This document shows, in pieces, positions 29,901 to 42,692 of a stretch of 64,000 bases of DNA. Below the pieces are notes generated by a model, which was not told the DNA's origin, did no database searches, and saw only the letters and a program-made list of their open reading frames with translations. Made by a program: the position numbers and the translations under genes. This stretch comes from Rhodococcus sp. SMB37. GTDB lineage: Bacteria; Actinomycetota; Actinomycetes; Mycobacteriales; Mycobacteriaceae. The DNA lies in contig NZ_SLVY01000016.1 of NCBI RefSeq assembly GCF_004345605.1, positions 1 through 64,000 on the forward strand, given 5' to 3'. Positions within the stretch are counted from its first letter, which is position 1. Every line of letters begins with the position of its first letter.

Positions 29901-32900
29901 GTGGGTGTGCGCGACGTGTTCGAGAATCCCACCGTCGCCGACCTCGCACGCGTGGTCGGATCCTCCGACGCGGTTGCCGCCATCCCGCTCGTTCATGACG
30001 AAGGCACCGCCGACACACCACTTGCGCCCGCACAGCAACGCGTGTGGCTCGTCAACCGGTTCGATGTCGCGGCCGACACGGACGGCGGCGACCACATCGC
30101 GTTCGCCGTGGATCTCCCGTCCGACACGGATCTCGACGCCCTGCGCGCCGCGTTCTCGGACGTCATCACCCGGCACGAGACGCTGCGCACCATCTACCCC
30201 GACAGCGGCGACGGCCCGCGTCAGCACCTGCTCGATACCGTGGAACTCGACCTCGAGCCGGTCGAGGCACCCGTAGACCTCGACGATCGGATGGGCGAGT
30301 TCGCTCGCGCACGTTACGATCTCACGGTGGACGCGCCGGTCCGCGCCGCGCTCTACCGCACCACCGACGGGTTCACGCTCGCTGTGGTGCTCCACCACAT
30401 CGCAGCCGACGGTCTGTCGCTGCTCCCACTCGGTCGCGACGCCGCGACCGCATATGCTGATCGTCGAGCCGGCGAGACCCCCGACCTCGCCGGCTCGACG
30501 GTCACCTACCGCGACTACGCGCGGTGGCACGCAGCTGTTCTCGGCGACGAGACCGTCCCCGGCAGCCTCGCCGCGACGCAGCTGGCGCACTGGAAGGAGA
30601 CGCTCGCCGGCGCCCCGCCGCTGCTCGAGCTGCCCGCCGACCACCCGCGCAGCAACATCACCACCGGCGCGGCCGGGCAGGTCGGGTTCACGGTGCCTGC
30701 CGAATTGCATGCCGCGATCGACAAACTGGCCCGCGCCAACGACGTCACCCCGTTCATGGTGATACACGCTGCGTTTGCGACGCTGCTGCATTCGCTCGCC
30801 GCCACCGACGACATCGTTATCGGCACCCCCGTCTCCGGTCGTACCGAGGCCGCGCTCGACGACATGGTGGGCATGTTCGTCGGCACCGTCCCGCTGCGGC
30901 TGTCGGTGCGGCCGCGGGACAGCTTCACCGACCTGCTCGCCGAGGCGCGCCGCGCCGATCTCGACGCGTTCGCCCACGCCGACGTCCCCTTCGACCGCAT
31001 CGTCGACGCGGTGGGCGCGAGCACCAGCGGGCATCACCCGGTGTTCCAGGTGATCCTCGCCTACGAGAGCTTCGGCATCGACACCTTCGCGGTACCCGGC
31101 ACGACGGTGCGTGAGCTGCCGTCCGGTGCTGCGCGTGTGGACCTCGAACTGGGCATCCGCGATCACCGCACCGCCGCGGGTACCCCGGCGGGTCTCACCG
31201 GGACCTTCCGCTTTCCTGCGGAAATGTTCGACACAGCCACCGTGGTGGAGTGGCGTAAGTGGCTTGTGGGTATCCTCGATTCGGTTACCGCAGACCCGGC
31301 TCTGCCCGTCGGCGGTATCCCACTGCGTGGCGCCGACCACACCCCCGTCGGCGTCACGCTCCCCCCGGTGGCCACCTCGCCCATCGACCTCCTCGCTGCC
31401 CGCGTCGCCGACGACGCCGAAGCCGTCGCGCTGTCCGATGCCGGTGAGAGCCTCACTTACGGACAGCTGTGGTCGCGCTCCGGCGGACTGGCCGCGCTGC
31501 TGCACGAGCGGGGGGTCGGCACCGACGACGTGGTGGCCGTGGCGTTGCCGCGCTCGCTCGATCTCGTCGTCACGCTCCTCGCCGTCGCACGAGCGGGGGC
31601 GACGTACCTGCCGGTGGACGTCACCCACCCACCGGCGCGCCTACAGGCGTTGTTTGCCGACGCATCGCCGTCGATTGTGCTCGCCCACAGTGGCTTCGAC
31701 TCGTCCGTGCCTGCTCTGCACATCGACGACCCCGAGGTCGCCGCCCGCATCGAGGACGGCGCCGACTTCGACACGCCGATCCCCACCGACAGCGGCGCCT
31801 ACCTGATCTACACGTCGGGTTCCACGGGCACCCCGAAGGGTGTGCTCGTCACCCACCGCAACCTCGCGACGCTGCTCGCCGCCACCACGTTCGACCTCGG
31901 CTGCGTCCCCGGCGATGTGTGGTCGCTGTTCCACTCGCCGGCCTTCGACTTCTCGGTGTGGGAGATGTGGGGCGCACTCACCACGGGCGCGCGCCTCGTC
32001 GTGGTCGATCACCACACTGTCCGCGATCCCGCAGCATTCGCCGAACTCCTCGGCCGCGAGCACGTCACGGTCCTGAACCAGACACCGCGCGCCTTCTACC
32101 AGCTCGCAGAACTTGACGCGCAACTGCCCGACCTGCGGCTCGTCGTCTTCGGCGGCGAAGCGCTCGACCCGACCCGTGTGACACCGTGGGCGCGGCGGCA
32201 CCCGCACGTCCACGTGGTCAACATGTTCGGTATCACCGAGACCACGGTGCACGTCACCGCCGGCGAAGCCACCGCCACCGGCATCGGTACCCCGATCCCG
32301 GGGATGGGCGTCGAGGTCCTCGACGTGTCGCTGCGGCCGGCGCTCCCCGGCGCGATCGGCGAAATGTATGTCACCGGAGATCAGCTGGCCCGCGGTTACC
32401 GCGACCGGCCCGGCCTCACGGCGGTCCGGTTCGTCGCCGCAGCCGGTGGTGCCCGCCGCTATCGCACCGGTGATCTCGCCCGCCGCGACCGCTCCGGCGG
32501 ATTGCGTTATCTGGGCCGCGCCGACCATCAGATCGAACTGCGCGGCTATCGCATCGAACCCGGCGAGATCGAAGCCGCTCTCCTTTCATGCGACGGCGTC
32601 ACCCAGGCCGCGGTGCTGCTGCGCGACGACCGGCTCGTCGCCTACCTCGTGGGCGGCGACAGCACTGCTGCGCTGGACGAACTGCGCCGCACCCTGCCCG
32701 ACTACCTCGTGCCCGCGGCCGCCGTGTCGCTGGACGAATTGCCGCGCACCGCGAACGGCAAGCTCGACCGCGACGCCCTGCCGGCTCCCGAGATCACGAG
32801 CGCCGGGGGAGCAGCGCCGCACGGGCCCGTCGAAGAACTCGTCGCCGAGGTCGTCGCCGGTCTGCTCGGCGTCGATGCAGACCACGGTGCCGCACAAGTC

Positions 32901-35900
32901 TCCGCGACCGACGACTTCTTCCACCTCGGCGGCAACTCGCTGCTCGCCACCCGCCTCGCCGGGCGCCTCACCGACATCACCGATGTCGACGTCACCGTCC
33001 GCGACATCTTCGACGCGCGCACCGTCACCGGGCTCGCCGCGATCATCTCGGAGCGCACCGGAGCCGGACGCTCGCGTCCGCAACTGGTGGCGGGTGACGG
33101 CCCCGCTCCGATGTCCGCTGCGCAGCAGCGACTGTGGTTCGTCAACCGCTTCGACCCGGCCTCGCCCGGCTACAACCTTCCGTTCGCGGTGCAACTCGAC
33201 GGCGACCTCGACGTCGACGCTCTCGCCGCCGCCCTGAGCGATCTCGTCGAGCGGCACCACACGCTGCGCACCGTGTATCCCACGGCAACCGAGCAGGTGC
33301 TGCTGCCCGCCGAACCCGTCGTACTCGACCCGATCGCCGTCCCTGACGACGCACTCGACGAGTTCGTCACCGAATTCGCCTCTACCGGATTCGATCTCAC
33401 CGTCGACCGCCCGCTGCGCACCCGTCTGTACCGGACGGCTCCCGAGCGGCACGTGCTCGTGGTGGTGCTGCACCATATCGCCGCCGACGGATGGTCGCTC
33501 ACCCCGCTGCTGCGCGACGTCGCCGTCGCCTACGAAGCCCGCCACGCGGGCTCGTCGCCGACGTGGTCGCCGCTGCCCGTGCAGTACAGCGACTACGCAC
33601 GACGCCAACGCGCGATGGCCGACGACCAGCTCCCGTTCTGGCTCGATGCCCTCGCCGACCTGCCGGAGGAAACCACGCTGCCGGGCGATCGTCCGCGTCC
33701 GTCGGAGCCCACCGGACGCGGCGCCGCGCACGTGGTGTCTCTCGACGCCGAACTCGTCGACGGCCTGCAGAACCTCGCCCGCACCGGACACGCAACGCTG
33801 TTCATGGTGTTGCACGCCGCGCTTGCGACCCTGCTGCAGCGACACGGCGCCGGCCACGACATCCCCATCGGCACCGTCGTCTCCGGCCGCGGCGAACCGC
33901 AACTCGACGACCTCGTCGGCATGTTCGTCGGCACCCACGTGCTGCGCACCGACGTGAACCCCGACGCGACGTTCACCGACTTCCTCGAGCAGGTGCGCGG
34001 ACGCGACGTCGCCGCGTACATGCATCCCGACGCGCCGTTCGAGACGCTCGTCGAGCACCTCAACCCGGTGCGCAGCGCGGCGCGTCACCCGCTGTTCCAG
34101 GTGTCGCTGTCGCTGAACCGGCCCGTCGTCGACACCGCCGCGCTGCCCGGCATGGACGTGTCGGTGCGGCCCGTCGACACCCGCTACACGCAGCTCGACC
34201 TGCAGGTCACCGCGACCCCGACCGGAACCGGCCTCGACCTCGAATTCTTCTACAGCACAGACCTGTACGACGAGGCGACCATCGCCGCTGCCGCAGGCCG
34301 GTACTCCGCGATCCTCCGCGCCGCGGTCACCGACCCGCAGATCCGACTCGGCGACATCGACCTCATCGACCGACAGAACCCCGTCGTGGAAGGCCGCTTC
34401 GCCGCGTCGACCCGGTCGCTGCGGCAGCGTCTCGCCGCCGGCGCCGACTTCGGCGGCGACAACCTGGCCGTGCGCGACGGCGATCGCGAACTGACGTACC
34501 CCGAACTCGTCTTCTACGCCGATGATCTCGCCGCGCGCCTGCAGGACGCCGGTGTGCGCCCCGGCGATGCGGTGGCGTGTGCCGTACCGCGGTCGCTGGA
34601 GTCGGTGCTCGCGGTGTGGGGCATCGTCCGCGCCGGGGCCGCCCCGATGCTCGTCGACCCCGCCCAGCCCACCGCGCGCCTCGCCGCGATGCTCGACGGC
34701 GTCACCGTCGGTGTGGGCGAGGACGACGCCCTGCCCGGCGCGGTGACGTGGGTGCCGGTCGACAACGGCACCGACTTCGATCCCGTCCCGGTGTTCGAGC
34801 CGGCACCCGATTCGCCCGCGTACTACGTGTTCACCTCCGGCACGTCCGGTAACCCCAAGGGCGTCACCATCACCCAGCGCGGCGTCAGCGCATTCGCCGA
34901 CGATATCGCCCAGGATCTCGCCGCCGCGCCCGGCGACCGCGTGCTGCATGTGGCCGCACCCAGCTTCGACGCGGCGATGCTCGAGATCCTCACCGCCGGG
35001 ATCGCCGGTGCCACACTGGTCGTGGCCGACACCGACAGCTACGGTGGCGCCGCCCTCGCCGACCTCCTCGAACGCGATGCCATCACCCACGCGGTGATGA
35101 CGCCGTCCACCCTCGCGACCGTGCCGCCCCGCCACCTGCCGCACCTGCGGGTGCTCATGCTGGGCGGCGACCGGCTCACGTCCGCGCTCGTCGACCGCTG
35201 GTCGCCGGGACGCACCCTGATCAACAGCTACGGCCCCGCCGAAACCACCATGTTCGTCACCAACTCGCAGCCGCTGCATCCGGGCGACGACATCGTGATC
35301 GGCACACCTGTGCGCGCGTCGTCGGTGGTGGTGCTCGACGACCGGTTGCAGCCCGTGCCTGTGGGCGTGATCGGCGAACTGTATGTGGGCGGTGGACGTC
35401 TCGCCACCGGCTACCGCGGTGCCCCGTCCCGCACCGCCGAACGCTTCATCGCCGCACCCGACGGCACCCGCCGCTATCGCACCGGCGATCTCGTGCGGTG
35501 GCGGCGCGACGGCACCCTCGAATTCCACGGTCGCAGCGACAGCCAGTTCAAGCTGCGCGGTGTGCGTATCGAGCCCGGCGAGATCGATGCGGCACTGTCG
35601 GCGCAGGACGGTATCGATCGTTCTGTCACGTTGCTGTGCAACGGGATTCTCACGTCGTATGTGACACCCGCCGAGGTGGATGTCGACGAGGTTCGCCGCG
35701 ACCTGCGCGGCGTGCTGCCCGCGCATCTGGTGCCCACCGCGATCGTGCCGCTCGGCACGATCCCGCTCACCGCACACGGCAAGATCGACGTCGCGGCGCT
35801 GCCTGCGTTGCCGGCATCGGGATCGTCCGAACCGGTGACCCTCACCGAGATGACGGTGGCGAGGATCCTCGGCGACCTGCTCGTGCGGGACACAGTGGGC

Positions 35901-38900
35901 CGCGACGACGACTTCTTTGCCGTCGGCGGTAACTCGCTGCTTGCGACCGTGCTCGTCGGACGCCTGCGCGATGAGACCGGCGTGAACGTGTCGCTGCGGA
36001 CGCTGTTCACCCACTCGACCGTCGACGCGCTCGCCGCGGTGATCGACGCCGGTGGGTCCGTGCGTGAGGACGGGCCGGTCGCGGTGTCGCCGCGACCCGG
36101 GCGCATTCCACTCAGCCGCGCCCAGCGTCGCCTGTGGGGCCTGGGCACCCTCACGCCCGAGGCGTATCGCCTGCACAGCACCGTGCAGCTACGCGGCCCG
36201 CTCGACGTACCCGCCCTCGAAGATGCGCTCGACGACGTGACGCAGCGCCACGAGATCCTGCGCACCGACTATGCCGTCGACGGCGACGGGGTGCACCAGG
36301 TGGTGACCGGCCGGGGGCGGTGGTCGAGCCGGCTCGAACCTGTCGCCGAGAACCTGCACGTGCTGCACCTCGACGTCGACCACTCCATCGCCGACGGCGC
36401 CTCGCTGCGCCCGCTGCTGCGCGATCTCACCGTCGCCTATCTCGCACGTCTCGCAGGGGAGGCCCCGGGGTGGCAGCCGTTGCCGCTGCAGTACGCCGAC
36501 TACGCACTGTGGGAGCAGGAGCGCGGTGTTCCGGAAGCCGATGTGGTGCACTGGAAGCGCGCACTCGACGGTCTCGCCGTCACCGAATTGCCCGTCGATC
36601 ACACCGGCGCCGAGGCCGTGGCACAGCGTCTCGACTTCGAGATTCCCACCGGCGTACGGGAGCGGGTCGCGGATCTCGCGCGTGAGCACGGCGCCACCGA
36701 ATTCATGGTGCTGCACGCCGCGCTGTCGGTGCTGCTCGCCCGCCTCGGCGCGCACGACGACATTGCCATCGCCGCGGTCACGGGTGGACGCCACTGGGCG
36801 CAGCTCGAAGATCTCGTCGGGCCGTTCCTCGACACGCTCGTGCTGCGGGCACGCGTCGAATCCGACATGCCGTTCGCCGGTCTGCTCACCCAGGTGCGTG
36901 ACTTCGACGTCGCCGCGTTCGACCACACCGCCATGCCGTTCGAACAGGTCGTCGCCGACATCCACGGGACCCCGCAGGTGGCGCTGGCGTTGCAGGACTT
37001 CGGCCTGGAGCCGCTGCGGGTGAGCGAGCTGACGATCGAGACACAGGAAAGCGTCGACGACACACCGAAATTCGACCTGCAGTTCTCGTTGGGGGCTTCG
37101 TCCGGCGGCTACGCGGGGACGTTGTTGTTCGACGCGTCCCGCTTCACCGAGCCCAGCGCCGCGCGACTTGCCGAGCGGTTCGTGACGATCCTCGACGCCC
37201 TCACCGCCGCACCCGACGCCGCGGTGGGAGAGGTCGAATTCGCGCCGGTGGCCGCGCCTCTCGTCGGCGGCAGCCCCGCGACGATACGCACCCTGCCGGA
37301 ACTGCTGCGCGCCACCGCCGCGGCGCATCCCGATCGTGAAGCGCTGCGCGGCGACGGCGTCTCGCTCACCTACCGCGAACTCGAAGAACAGTCCGACGCC
37401 CTCGCAGACGAACTGCGCTCGTCCGGAGCGGGACCGGGCCGGGTCGTGCCCATCGACCTGCCCCGCAGCGTCGACTACATCCGCATGCTGTGGGCCGTCA
37501 CGAAGACCGGTGCGGCGTTCACGTCGTCTGCCGGCATGGACTCCACCGGTGTGGAGGTGCAGTGCCCGCCCGACGTCGCCTACGTCGTCGCCACGTCCGG
37601 TTCCACCGGCACCCCCAAGCGCGTCGCCGTCACGCACCGCGGACTCGCGCCGCTCGCCGCGGAGGTGGGGCCTCGTTACCGAGTGGGCCCAGGTGACCGT
37701 GTACTACAAGGTTATTCGCCGGCCTTCGACGCAGCGCTGCTCGAACTGCTCCTCGCGCACACGACCGGGGCGACGCTGGTGGTCGCACCTCCCGATGTGT
37801 ATGCGGGGGCAGATCTGCACCACCTGCTCGTCGACGAGCACATCACCCACTACCTGTCGACGCCCACCGTGCTCGGCACCCTCGACCCCGACGGGCTACC
37901 GGATCTGCGCGTGGTCGCGTCGGGCGGCGAATCGCTCTCGCCCGCGCTGGCCGCGCGGTGGGCTGCCGGCCGCACGATGCTCGACGCTTACGGGCCCAGC
38001 GAAGCGACGATCGTCTCGACCCTCGTCGAGATCACCGGCGACACCCCGGCCGGTATCGGAAGCCCGGTGCCGGGCACCGTCGCTCACGTCCTCGACGCCC
38101 GGCTGCGTCCGGTACCCGACGGCGCCGTCGGCGAGCTCTACCTCGCCGGTGAAGGATTGGCTGCCGGATACCTCGACGAGCCTGTGCTCACCGCCGAGCG
38201 TTTCGTCGCGGCGGCGGACGGCACTCGCGTGTACCGCACGGGCGATCTCGTGCACCGCACCGGGGAGTCACTTGCCTACCGGGGCCGAACCGACCGTCAG
38301 CTCAAGGTGCGTGGCGTGCGCATCGAACCCGGCGAGCTCGAGGCGTCGCTGCTCGCGCAACCCGACGTGCGGCATGCCGCGGTCCTCGCGCTCGGCGGCT
38401 CGCTCGTGGCATTCGTCGCGGGCCGTGAGCTGACCGCGCAGAACGTGCAGGCGTCGCTGTCGCTGGTGGTGCCGCCACAGCGCATGCCCGGTCGCGTGCG
38501 CGTGGTGGACGCACTGCCGCTCACCCCCAACGGCAAACTCGACGTCTCGGCGCTCGAAGCGTTCGATGCCGCGCAGCCGTTCGACGATGTGGTGGTCGAC
38601 GATCGTCCACTCACCGACGCCGAAGACCTCGTGGTCACCGTCGCCGAACACGTCCTCGGCGCGCGGCCGTCCGCGCACCGCGGGTTCTTCGCGGCGGGCG
38701 GCGACTCGCTGTCGGCCGTCGTGTTCGCCGCGCGCCTCACCGATGCCTTCGAGGTGGACGTGCCGGTGCGGTCGGTGCTGCACGCACCGACACTCGCGGC
38801 GCTGGCCCACCGCATCGGAGGGGAGCGAGGTGACGAGGACGTCCGAATCCCACTGCGGCACTACGATACCGACGTCTCTGTGCCGCTCGCTCCCGCGCAG

Positions 38901-41900
38901 CGACGACTGTGGCTGCTGAACCGCGTCGACCCCGACACGGCGGCGTATGTCGTGCCGGTCGTCCTCTCGCTCACCGGTGAACTCGATGTGGACGCGTTGG
39001 CTGCGGCGGTGAGCGACGTGATCGATCGCCATCGGATCCTGCGCACCGCACACACCGACGCCGGTCAGGTACTTCTCGATCCGCCTGTACTCGAACATCT
39101 CTCGCGTACCGATGTCGATGCGGCGATCGCCGAGACCGTGGCTGACCCGTTCGACCTCGTCACCGAGGCGCCACTCCGGATCCGGCTGCTCGACGTCGAG
39201 CCCGGCAAGTGGATCCTCGCCGCCGCCGTACACCACATGGCGTTCGACGGCGGCTCCGTCGGCCCATTGCTCGACGACCTGTCGCGTGCCTACACCGCCC
39301 GACTTTCCGGTGACACACCGCAGTTCGCGGAGCTGACCGTGACCTACAGCGACTACGCGCGCTGGCAGCACGACCTGCTCGGCGACCCCACCGACCCGAC
39401 GTCGCTCGCCGCGCGGCAGCTCGACTACTGGGCGACGATCTTGAGCGGCGCCCCCGACGGCCCGCTGCCGCTGCCCACCGACCGGCCGCGACCCACACGC
39501 CCGACGCATCGTGGTGAGCAGACCGTCGTCCACCTCGACGCAGACCTGCAACGCCGGCTCCGCGAAGCGGCACGCAACCACGACGTGACCGTGTTCATGC
39601 TGGCCCACGCTGTGCTCGTCGCGCTGCTCGCACGGCGCAGCGGCCGCGACGACATCACCGTCGGCACCGCAGTGGCCGGGCGCGGCGACCCGCAGCTCGA
39701 GCGCCTCGTCGGTATGTTCGTCGGCACCGTGCCGCTGCGCACCGTCATCGACCCCGCCCGCCCGTTCGACGCACTGCTGCGCGACATCCGCGCCGCCGAC
39801 CTCGGCGCGTTCGCGCACGCCGACGTGCCGTTCGAAGAGGTGGTCGCGAAGGTCGCGCCGACGCGGGAGCAGGCCTACCACCCGCTGTTCCAGGTATTGC
39901 TCACCCACCGTGCGGTGGCCGGCGAGACGCTGCCGCACCTGCCCGGACTGCAGATCACCGAGGCCGACGTCGGTGCACCGCCCGCACAGTTCGATCTCGT
40001 GCTCGAGATCGTCGAACGGGGCGACCACAGTGATATCGACCGCAAGGGCATCGACCTGCGTCTCGTGCACGCCGTCGACCTCTTCGACACCGCCACCGCG
40101 GAGTCGCTGCTCGCGGACTACGTGTCGCTGCTCGGTGATGCCGTGGACCGCCCGCAACTGCCCGTCGGCGACCTCGCCGTCCCCGCACCCGCACCGTTGT
40201 CCACGCCCGCCGTCGAACCCCGCACCCTGGTGGAGCTGCTCGAGGGCGCCGTCGCAGAGCACCCCGGTGCGATCGCCGTGCAGGCGGGACGTGTCGCGTG
40301 GACGTACTCCGGGCTCTCTGCCCGCGCCGACGAGATCGCCGCCGACCTCGCCCGACGCGGTGTGGGCCCCGGCTCCGTCGTCGCGATTTCGTCTCCGCGC
40401 GATCAGCATTGGCCGCTCGCGGTGTGGGCCGTCGCCAAGAGCGGCGCCGCGTGGGTGTCGGTGGATCCGGCGCAGCCCGCCGCGCGCATCGACGCAATCC
40501 TGCGCGACTGCGGCGCCGTCTTCGGACTCACCGTCGGTGAGGACGGACCCGGCAACATCGCCTGGCTCGACCTCACCGCCGACCGCGACGACGTGCTTGT
40601 GCCCGCAGCACCGGCCGTGCGCGTCGACGACGTCGCCTACGTGATCTACACATCCGGCACGACGGGCACCCCGAAGGGCGTCGAGGTGACGCACCGCGGA
40701 CTCACCGCCCTCGTCGACCTGCAGCGCGAACGCCTCGACGCCGCGCCCGGCGTGCGGGTGCTGCAGGCGGCGTCGCACACCTTCGACGCCGCGGTGTTCG
40801 AACTGCTCACTGCGCACGTGCACGGCGGCACACTGGTAGTGGCGCCCGAGCACACCTTCGCGGGAGAGCCGCTGCAGCAGTTGATCATCGACGGGCGCAT
40901 CACCCACGCCAACCTCACACCGACCGTGTTGGCGACCCTGTCGCCGGATGTGGCGCCGATGACCGTCGTCGCCGCGGGTGAATCGCTTTCTGCTGCGCTT
41001 GCCGGCAAGTGGAGTGCGCACCGGTTGTTCAACGGATACGGCCCCACCGAGCTGACCGTCGGCGTCTCTGTGGGTGGACCACTGCTCGGTGATGCGAAAC
41101 CCGGCATCGGAGTTCCGGTCGCGGGTGCTACCGTCCACGTCCTCGACGCGCGGCTGCACCCGGTTCCCGTCGGCGCGGTGGGGGAGCTGTATGTGAGCGG
41201 AAGCGGACTCGCCCGCGGATATCGCAACCGACGCGGCGATACCGCAATACGATTCGTGGCCGATCCGTTCGGTGCACCCGGCGACCGGTTGTATCGCACG
41301 GGCGACCTGGTGCGGATCGATGCGTACGGAGAACTCGACCACGTGGGCCGCGCCGACGACCAGGTGCAGATCCACGGCATCCGCGTCGAACCCGCCGAGG
41401 TCGACGCCGTGCTCCTCTCCGACCCGCAGGTCGGCGCAGCCATCACCGTCCCCAGCTCCGCCGCCGCCGGCTCTTCCGGCGACACCGTCCTCGCTTCCTA
41501 CGTTCAGGGCACGGCGACGGTCGCAAGCCTGCGACGACGCGTCGCTGCCCAGCTCCCGCGCCACCTGCGGCCCGCGAGCATCACCGTCGTCGACGCCATG
41601 CCGTTCACGTCGTCGGGGAAGATCGATCGCGCAGCACTGCCGACACCTGCCCCGGCCGGAGCCGAGTTCGTGCCGCCGCAGGGACCGATCGCGCAGACCG
41701 TCGCCGCGGTCTTCGCCCGGAATCTCGACGTACCTGTCGAGAGCGTCTCTGCCGACCACGGTTTCTTCGATCTCGGCGGGAGTTCCATCACCGCTGTTGC
41801 GGTGGCCGGCGATCTGCGCGCCGAACTCGATCGGGACATTCCACTCGAATGGCTCTTCACCGCAACGACAGTCGACGAACTCGCCCACCACATCGAGCAC

Positions 41901-42692
41901 GGCGGTGCGACACCCGATCCGCTCGGGACGGTCGTCGAACTCGCTGCCGGCGACACCGGTCCGCCGCTGTTCTGCATCCACCCCATCAGCGGGCTCTCGT
42001 GGACCTACCGCGGTCTCGCCGATCACCTGGGCGGCCGCTCGCTTTACGGAGTGCAGGCCACCGGATCGGGTGACATGCCCCACAGCATTTCCGAATTCGC
42101 CGCGCGGTATATCGACGCCATCCGTAATATTCGGCCCGATGGTCCCTATCACCTGCTCGGATGGTCGGTCGGTGGCACCATCGCTCACGAAATGGCTGTG
42201 CAGCTACGGGAGAGCGGCGACCAGGTGGGGGTGCTTGCACTGCTCGACACCCTGACCCCGGAAACCCTTCCGCTCGGAGAAACCTCTGAGCCGGAACCCG
42301 ACGTCGACACCCCCCAAGTCGATATCTCAGCACTCGATATCGCAGCGCTGCCCGACGAACTCGTGGGCGACGCGCTCCGCCGCATCGACGCAGCAGCAGA
42401 TGCCATCGAAGCGGCCGCGCTGCGGCACACGCCACGTACCTACGAGGGCGACATCGATTTGTTCGTCGCCACCCCAGATCTTGACCGGCACCCGGATCTC
42501 GCTGCCACCTGGCAGCGATACGTGCACGGTCTCGTCGTCGAACACCCGGTGCCGTACACGCACTCGGAGTTGACCGGCGCGGATGCTCTGCGTTCGTTCG
42601 GTCCGGTTCTCGCCGGTGCGCTGGCGGATCGCGACGACTGTCCTACCGTGCCCGTTGGGTGCGCAGTAACCGCAATGAGGGAGACGCCCTGA
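23931..42692 (+). CDS. Six-module nonribosomal peptide synthetase with terminal thioesterase
   Basis: A single protein of about 6,250 residues with order C-A-T six times, then TE. It would activate six amino acids, load each on a phosphopantetheinyl carrier, join them and release the peptide by hydrolysis or cyclisation. All carrier serines (GG[HNDS]S) and the A10 lysine of every A domain are present. No epimerisation, methylation, cyclisation or reductase domain was seen. It begins with a C domain rather than A, so an acyl chain or an upstream unit may start the chain. The start is GTG 23931 or 23934 behind GAGGCGAGGGAG. The stop TGA overlaps the ATG of the Wzc-like kinase gene (TGATG). No MbtH protein, carrier transferase, acyl-ligase or peptide exporter lies nearby. 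It sits in the middle of a polysaccharide locus. Confidence 0.95.
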   Translation: MVHLLPLSPSQRGLWYAQVLNPGVPFITAQYLEFRGSLDHGLVTEAMLQAARDVESGFLFLADGDGVPEQFVDIEYVDDVPYVDCRGFDDPEAAAHRWMTARFSAPLDPLRDRLIASTLLHVADERYFLSSYVHHIALDGHGAMILLSRAAELYSAWIAGEETPPVTSLPIEKILDFETAYVGSKRQAGDREHWAQRLADLPEPLSLIGDVAPPTVPARRSGTAVTSGLAEAITARAQEVNATEVPIVLAGFAAFLARTRSTTDVVLSLPVSARTTAALRRSAGVISNVVPLRVHLDLSAPGTDLIRSVQVEMNGALRHQRYSYADMLADLRALGREHTETRNAFGPVVNIMNFHQPIVYGDVPADYHVQSTGPVDDLSMNVYAGIPGKTLRVDFEANPNLYTQDYLDFLHRRFLDFLLEFVSDPSAPVGDLPFATADELDGFTPARGSEAPAPQVLPDLLTAHCDTDRIAVHDRDRSLTYRDLDALSDELAHRLVAAGAGPEDRVAVLLPRSIDSVIALWAVAKTGAAYTPIDPELPDIRLTELLADVQVAVAGERSLPAHVVPVAPAAQRETSEKFTAEHRLRLLHFDNPAWVIHTSGSTGTPKAVAVGHRGLAALVATLRDRYSADADSRVLHLAAPSFDASLQELLLAFDAGATVVLCPPDAVGGPALATLLRTERVTHAITAPAVLAVTPEHGLPDLTMLDAGGESLPQAVADRWSPGHTMLNAYGPTETTVLATLSAPLEPGAGVPIGRPIDGMTAVVLDSRLHPVPVGVSGELYLGGDAVARGYLGAPALTAERFVASPFGGRMYRTGDVVRWHSDGQLVFLGRADQQVKIRGRRIELGEIEAALTSFDAVRAATVVVRGEHLAAYVVGDVDVADLTIHLAEQLPGYLRPTSITVLDALPLTPGGKIDHRELPAPAVASTGSRPLNGPTELLVAELFTDLTAADNVGGDADFFALGGHSLGAAQLAARLGAALGRDVQLRDVFEHPTVTRLAAAAEARPLATSGPVALADTGPAPLAPAQQRLLLLARAHGDPAAYHLPFALHLDGALDVPALQAAITDVLGRHDILRTVFSITSDGPVQEVLGIDAAVPAFDREAIDEAAVDAVIGEWVAAPFDLTAEIPFRVRLFCVAEDRHVLAVVAHHIALDGASFVPLTTDVAVAYAARVDGQAPAWEPLPLQYRDYARWHRDRLGNAADPASPAGRELAYWTTTLGGLDAAAPLPTDRPRNGGFGPASAVEFTVPADQVDALRSVAAAHDATVFMAVHAAVAVWLSAWTSGRDIAIGTGTAGRDHPDLDALVGMFVGTVALRLDVDPAAPFTSLLAAARSVDLDAFAHATVPFEQVVDVLGFSPFSVMLAYDNVDVPDLELPGLTVRPQEIGSARARFDLEISIRAMRDGSLTGRLVYDTTLFDHTTIAAWSQRLGTVLEHVAQHPAEPVSDVDLGAVPVTVAEPGPEATFAEIIERSAARVVEPGGEPIHIATAARPLAWSLLGRGVGAEDRVAVMLPRGASSVIAAAAVTLTGAAFVPVDPGQPAARINALLTDSGVAYAIAGPDVPVPSGVEIVPFILDGDTREITDGDRTRPVHLDNLAYLVYTSGSTGKPKGVAVAHRGLGPLAQSFVDHFALHDDARVLHFANPAFDGAVLEQVMALTAGGTLVVAPPELFGGDELLELLRRERITHWFTTPSVPTQFDPAGLDDLEVLAVGGEMWPAETAARWSPGRTMLNVYGPTETTVIATSSTPLHPGEKLTIGTGLVGVTAAVLDHRLQRVPDGVIGELYLMGQGVARGYLGAPALSAERFVADPFGGGRMYRTGDLVRWTRDHALEFVGRADHQVKIRGFRIELGEIDTVLHEHPGVRTAVTLVRDSALAAYVHSPDTELDGREIRDWLASRLPRHMMPATVTVLDAMPLTSTGKIDRAALPDPAGDSTADRGFRSVTEELVAGIVADVLGVPVVSGDDDFFAIGGNSLLATTLAARLGAVAARRVGVRDVFENPTVADLARVVGSSDAVAAIPLVHDEGTADTPLAPAQQRVWLVNRFDVAADTDGGDHIAFAVDLPSDTDLDALRAAFSDVITRHETLRTIYPDSGDGPRQHLLDTVELDLEPVEAPVDLDDRMGEFARARYDLTVDAPVRAALYRTTDGFTLAVVLHHIAADGLSLLPLGRDAATAYADRRAGETPDLAGSTVTYRDYARWHAAVLGDETVPGSLAATQLAHWKETLAGAPPLLELPADHPRSNITTGAAGQVGFTVPAELHAAIDKLARANDVTPFMVIHAAFATLLHSLAATDDIVIGTPVSGRTEAALDDMVGMFVGTVPLRLSVRPRDSFTDLLAEARRADLDAFAHADVPFDRIVDAVGASTSGHHPVFQVILAYESFGIDTFAVPGTTVRELPSGAARVDLELGIRDHRTAAGTPAGLTGTFRFPAEMFDTATVVEWRKWLVGILDSVTADPALPVGGIPLRGADHTPVGVTLPPVATSPIDLLAARVADDAEAVALSDAGESLTYGQLWSRSGGLAALLHERGVGTDDVVAVALPRSLDLVVTLLAVARAGATYLPVDVTHPPARLQALFADASPSIVLAHSGFDSSVPALHIDDPEVAARIEDGADFDTPIPTDSGAYLIYTSGSTGTPKGVLVTHRNLATLLAATTFDLGCVPGDVWSLFHSPAFDFSVWEMWGALTTGARLVVVDHHTVRDPAAFAELLGREHVTVLNQTPRAFYQLAELDAQLPDLRLVVFGGEALDPTRVTPWARRHPHVHVVNMFGITETTVHVTAGEATATGIGTPIPGMGVEVLDVSLRPALPGAIGEMYVTGDQLARGYRDRPGLTAVRFVAAAGGARRYRTGDLARRDRSGGLRYLGRADHQIELRGYRIEPGEIEAALLSCDGVTQAAVLLRDDRLVAYLVGGDSTAALDELRRTLPDYLVPAAAVSLDELPRTANGKLDRDALPAPEITSAGGAAPHGPVEELVAEVVAGLLGVDADHGAAQVSATDDFFHLGGNSLLATRLAGRLTDITDVDVTVRDIFDARTVTGLAAIISERTGAGRSRPQLVAGDGPAPMSAAQQRLWFVNRFDPASPGYNLPFAVQLDGDLDVDALAAALSDLVERHHTLRTVYPTATEQVLLPAEPVVLDPIAVPDDALDEFVTEFASTGFDLTVDRPLRTRLYRTAPERHVLVVVLHHIAADGWSLTPLLRDVAVAYEARHAGSSPTWSPLPVQYSDYARRQRAMADDQLPFWLDALADLPEETTLPGDRPRPSEPTGRGAAHVVSLDAELVDGLQNLARTGHATLFMVLHAALATLLQRHGAGHDIPIGTVVSGRGEPQLDDLVGMFVGTHVLRTDVNPDATFTDFLEQVRGRDVAAYMHPDAPFETLVEHLNPVRSAARHPLFQVSLSLNRPVVDTAALPGMDVSVRPVDTRYTQLDLQVTATPTGTGLDLEFFYSTDLYDEATIAAAAGRYSAILRAAVTDPQIRLGDIDLIDRQNPVVEGRFAASTRSLRQRLAAGADFGGDNLAVRDGDRELTYPELVFYADDLAARLQDAGVRPGDAVACAVPRSLESVLAVWGIVRAGAAPMLVDPAQPTARLAAMLDGVTVGVGEDDALPGAVTWVPVDNGTDFDPVPVFEPAPDSPAYYVFTSGTSGNPKGVTITQRGVSAFADDIAQDLAAAPGDRVLHVAAPSFDAAMLEILTAGIAGATLVVADTDSYGGAALADLLERDAITHAVMTPSTLATVPPRHLPHLRVLMLGGDRLTSALVDRWSPGRTLINSYGPAETTMFVTNSQPLHPGDDIVIGTPVRASSVVVLDDRLQPVPVGVIGELYVGGGRLATGYRGAPSRTAERFIAAPDGTRRYRTGDLVRWRRDGTLEFHGRSDSQFKLRGVRIEPGEIDAALSAQDGIDRSVTLLCNGILTSYVTPAEVDVDEVRRDLRGVLPAHLVPTAIVPLGTIPLTAHGKIDVAALPALPASGSSEPVTLTEMTVARILGDLLVRDTVGRDDDFFAVGGNSLLATVLVGRLRDETGVNVSLRTLFTHSTVDALAAVIDAGGSVREDGPVAVSPRPGRIPLSRAQRRLWGLGTLTPEAYRLHSTVQLRGPLDVPALEDALDDVTQRHEILRTDYAVDGDGVHQVVTGRGRWSSRLEPVAENLHVLHLDVDHSIADGASLRPLLRDLTVAYLARLAGEAPGWQPLPLQYADYALWEQERGVPEADVVHWKRALDGLAVTELPVDHTGAEAVAQRLDFEIPTGVRERVADLAREHGATEFMVLHAALSVLLARLGAHDDIAIAAVTGGRHWAQLEDLVGPFLDTLVLRARVESDMPFAGLLTQVRDFDVAAFDHTAMPFEQVVADIHGTPQVALALQDFGLEPLRVSELTIETQESVDDTPKFDLQFSLGASSGGYAGTLLFDASRFTEPSAARLAERFVTILDALTAAPDAAVGEVEFAPVAAPLVGGSPATIRTLPELLRATAAAHPDREALRGDGVSLTYRELEEQSDALADELRSSGAGPGRVVPIDLPRSVDYIRMLWAVTKTGAAFTSSAGMDSTGVEVQCPPDVAYVVATSGSTGTPKRVAVTHRGLAPLAAEVGPRYRVGPGDRVLQGYSPAFDAALLELLLAHTTGATLVVAPPDVYAGADLHHLLVDEHITHYLSTPTVLGTLDPDGLPDLRVVASGGESLSPALAARWAAGRTMLDAYGPSEATIVSTLVEITGDTPAGIGSPVPGTVAHVLDARLRPVPDGAVGELYLAGEGLAAGYLDEPVLTAERFVAAADGTRVYRTGDLVHRTGESLAYRGRTDRQLKVRGVRIEPGELEASLLAQPDVRHAAVLALGGSLVAFVAGRELTAQNVQASLSLVVPPQRMPGRVRVVDALPLTPNGKLDVSALEAFDAAQPFDDVVVDDRPLTDAEDLVVTVAEHVLGARPSAHRGFFAAGGDSLSAVVFAARLTDAFEVDVPVRSVLHAPTLAALAHRIGGERGDEDVRIPLRHYDTDVSVPLAPAQRRLWLLNRVDPDTAAYVVPVVLSLTGELDVDALAAAVSDVIDRHRILRTAHTDAGQVLLDPPVLEHLSRTDVDAAIAETVADPFDLVTEAPLRIRLLDVEPGKWILAAAVHHMAFDGGSVGPLLDDLSRAYTARLSGDTPQFAELTVTYSDYARWQHDLLGDPTDPTSLAARQLDYWATILSGAPDGPLPLPTDRPRPTRPTHRGEQTVVHLDADLQRRLREAARNHDVTVFMLAHAVLVALLARRSGRDDITVGTAVAGRGDPQLERLVGMFVGTVPLRTVIDPARPFDALLRDIRAADLGAFAHADVPFEEVVAKVAPTREQAYHPLFQVLLTHRAVAGETLPHLPGLQITEADVGAPPAQFDLVLEIVERGDHSDIDRKGIDLRLVHAVDLFDTATAESLLADYVSLLGDAVDRPQLPVGDLAVPAPAPLSTPAVEPRTLVELLEGAVAEHPGAIAVQAGRVAWTYSGLSARADEIAADLARRGVGPGSVVAISSPRDQHWPLAVWAVAKSGAAWVSVDPAQPAARIDAILRDCGAVFGLTVGEDGPGNIAWLDLTADRDDVLVPAAPAVRVDDVAYVIYTSGTTGTPKGVEVTHRGLTALVDLQRERLDAAPGVRVLQAASHTFDAAVFELLTAHVHGGTLVVAPEHTFAGEPLQQLIIDGRITHANLTPTVLATLSPDVAPMTVVAAGESLSAALAGKWSAHRLFNGYGPTELTVGVSVGGPLLGDAKPGIGVPVAGATVHVLDARLHPVPVGAVGELYVSGSGLARGYRNRRGDTAIRFVADPFGAPGDRLYRTGDLVRIDAYGELDHVGRADDQVQIHGIRVEPAEVDAVLLSDPQVGAAITVPSSAAAGSSGDTVLASYVQGTATVASLRRRVAAQLPRHLRPASITVVDAMPFTSSGKIDRAALPTPAPAGAEFVPPQGPIAQTVAAVFARNLDVPVESVSADHGFFDLGGSSITAVAVAGDLRAELDRDIPLEWLFTATTVDELAHHIEHGGATPDPLGTVVELAAGDTGPPLFCIHPISGLSWTYRGLADHLGGRSLYGVQATGSGDMPHSISEFAARYIDAIRNIRPDGPYHLLGWSVGGTIAHEMAVQLRESGDQVGVLALLDTLTPETLPLGETSEPEPDVDTPQVDISALDIAALPDELVGDALRRIDAAADAIEAAALRHTPRTYEGDIDLFVATPDLDRHPDLAATWQRYVHGLVVEHPVPYTHSELTGADALRSFGPVLAGALADRDDCPTVPVGCAVTAMRETP
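23940..26960 (+). other. NRPS module 1 (C-A-T)
   Basis: C1 opens with [15 protein letters not shown] and has the active site HHIALDG near residue 143. A1 runs from about 465 to 920 with [34 protein letters not shown] and GGKIDHREL. The carrier serine is in LGGHSLG near 972. Specificity residues read by hand: DAQIDGAVLK, which I cannot assign. As the first domain of the line, C1 is either a lipid-starting C domain or takes a chain from another protein. Confidence 0.85.
26985..29995 (+). other. NRPS module 2 (C-A-T)
   Basis: C2 starts at [15 protein letters not shown] and has HHIALDG near residue 1158. A2 has [49 protein letters not shown] and GKIDRAAL. Its N-terminal part (residues about 1477-1530) is shorter than usual, entering quickly at [17 protein letters not shown]. 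The carrier serine is in IGGNSLL near 1978. Hand-read code DGLFAGVVIK, not assigned. Confidence 0.83.
30005..33080 (+). other. NRPS module 3 (C-A-T), predicted threonine
   Basis: C3 starts at [15 protein letters not shown] with HHIAADG near residue 2164. A3 spans about 2490-2960 with [50 protein letters not shown] and NGKLDRDAL. The ten specificity residues read DFWNVGMVHK, one conservative change from the threonine code DFWNIGMVHK. The carrier serine is in LGGNSLL near 3009. This is the only module whose substrate I can name with some confidence. Confidence 0.85.
33100..36065 (+). other. NRPS module 4 (C-A-T)
   Basis: C4 starts at [15 protein letters not shown] with HHIAADG near residue 3191. 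A4 spans about 3500-3965 with [39 protein letters not shown] and HGKIDVAAL. The carrier serine is in VGGNSLL near 4008. Hand-read code DALVMGSMFK, not assigned; small and hydrophobic pocket residues suggest a non-polar substrate. Confidence 0.82.
36095..38815 (+). other. NRPS module 5 (C-A-T), shortened C and A domains
   Basis: C5 starts at [12 protein letters not shown], but the segment before the active site is about 50 residues shorter than in the other five C domains, and the motif reads DHSIADG instead of HHxxxDG; the catalytic second His is kept. A5 lacks the A2 region (the LPVDPxxPxxR stretch) between KTGAAF and VVATSGSTG, and its A3 loop ends TPKR in place of TPKG. Later motifs ([32 protein letters not shown]) and the carrier serine in AGGDSLS near 4932 are intact. 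Hand-read code DALLAGAIVK. Confidence 0.82.
38870..41905 (+). other. NRPS module 6 (C-A-T)
   Basis: C6 starts at [15 protein letters not shown] with HHMAFDG near residue 5111. A6 has [38 protein letters not shown] and GKIDRAAL. In the A8 region it reads [19 protein letters not shown], where HG and PAE replace the usual RG and xGE. The carrier serine is in LGGSSIT near 5958. Hand-read code DAFNVAGVGK, not assigned. Confidence 0.82.
41950..42692 (+). other. NRPS terminal thioesterase domain
   Basis: Type I thioesterase of the alpha/beta hydrolase fold: [16 protein letters not shown] opens the domain, GWSVGG carries the nucleophile serine, LALLDT follows the usual strand and a His occurs in [11 protein letters not shown] near the end. 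About 20 residues ([20 protein letters not shown]) trail the fold and overlap the kinase gene start. Whether release is hydrolytic or cyclising cannot be told. Confidence 0.85.

Noticed and set aside
27909-42188. Very long minus-strand open frames (1,196-1,306 codons) opposite the NRPS gene
   Set aside because: They mirror the G/C-rich third codon positions of the NRPS. Translations are Arg/Gly/Val/His-rich with no family motif and no ribosome-binding sites, and the plus-strand frame has complete domain signatures throughout.
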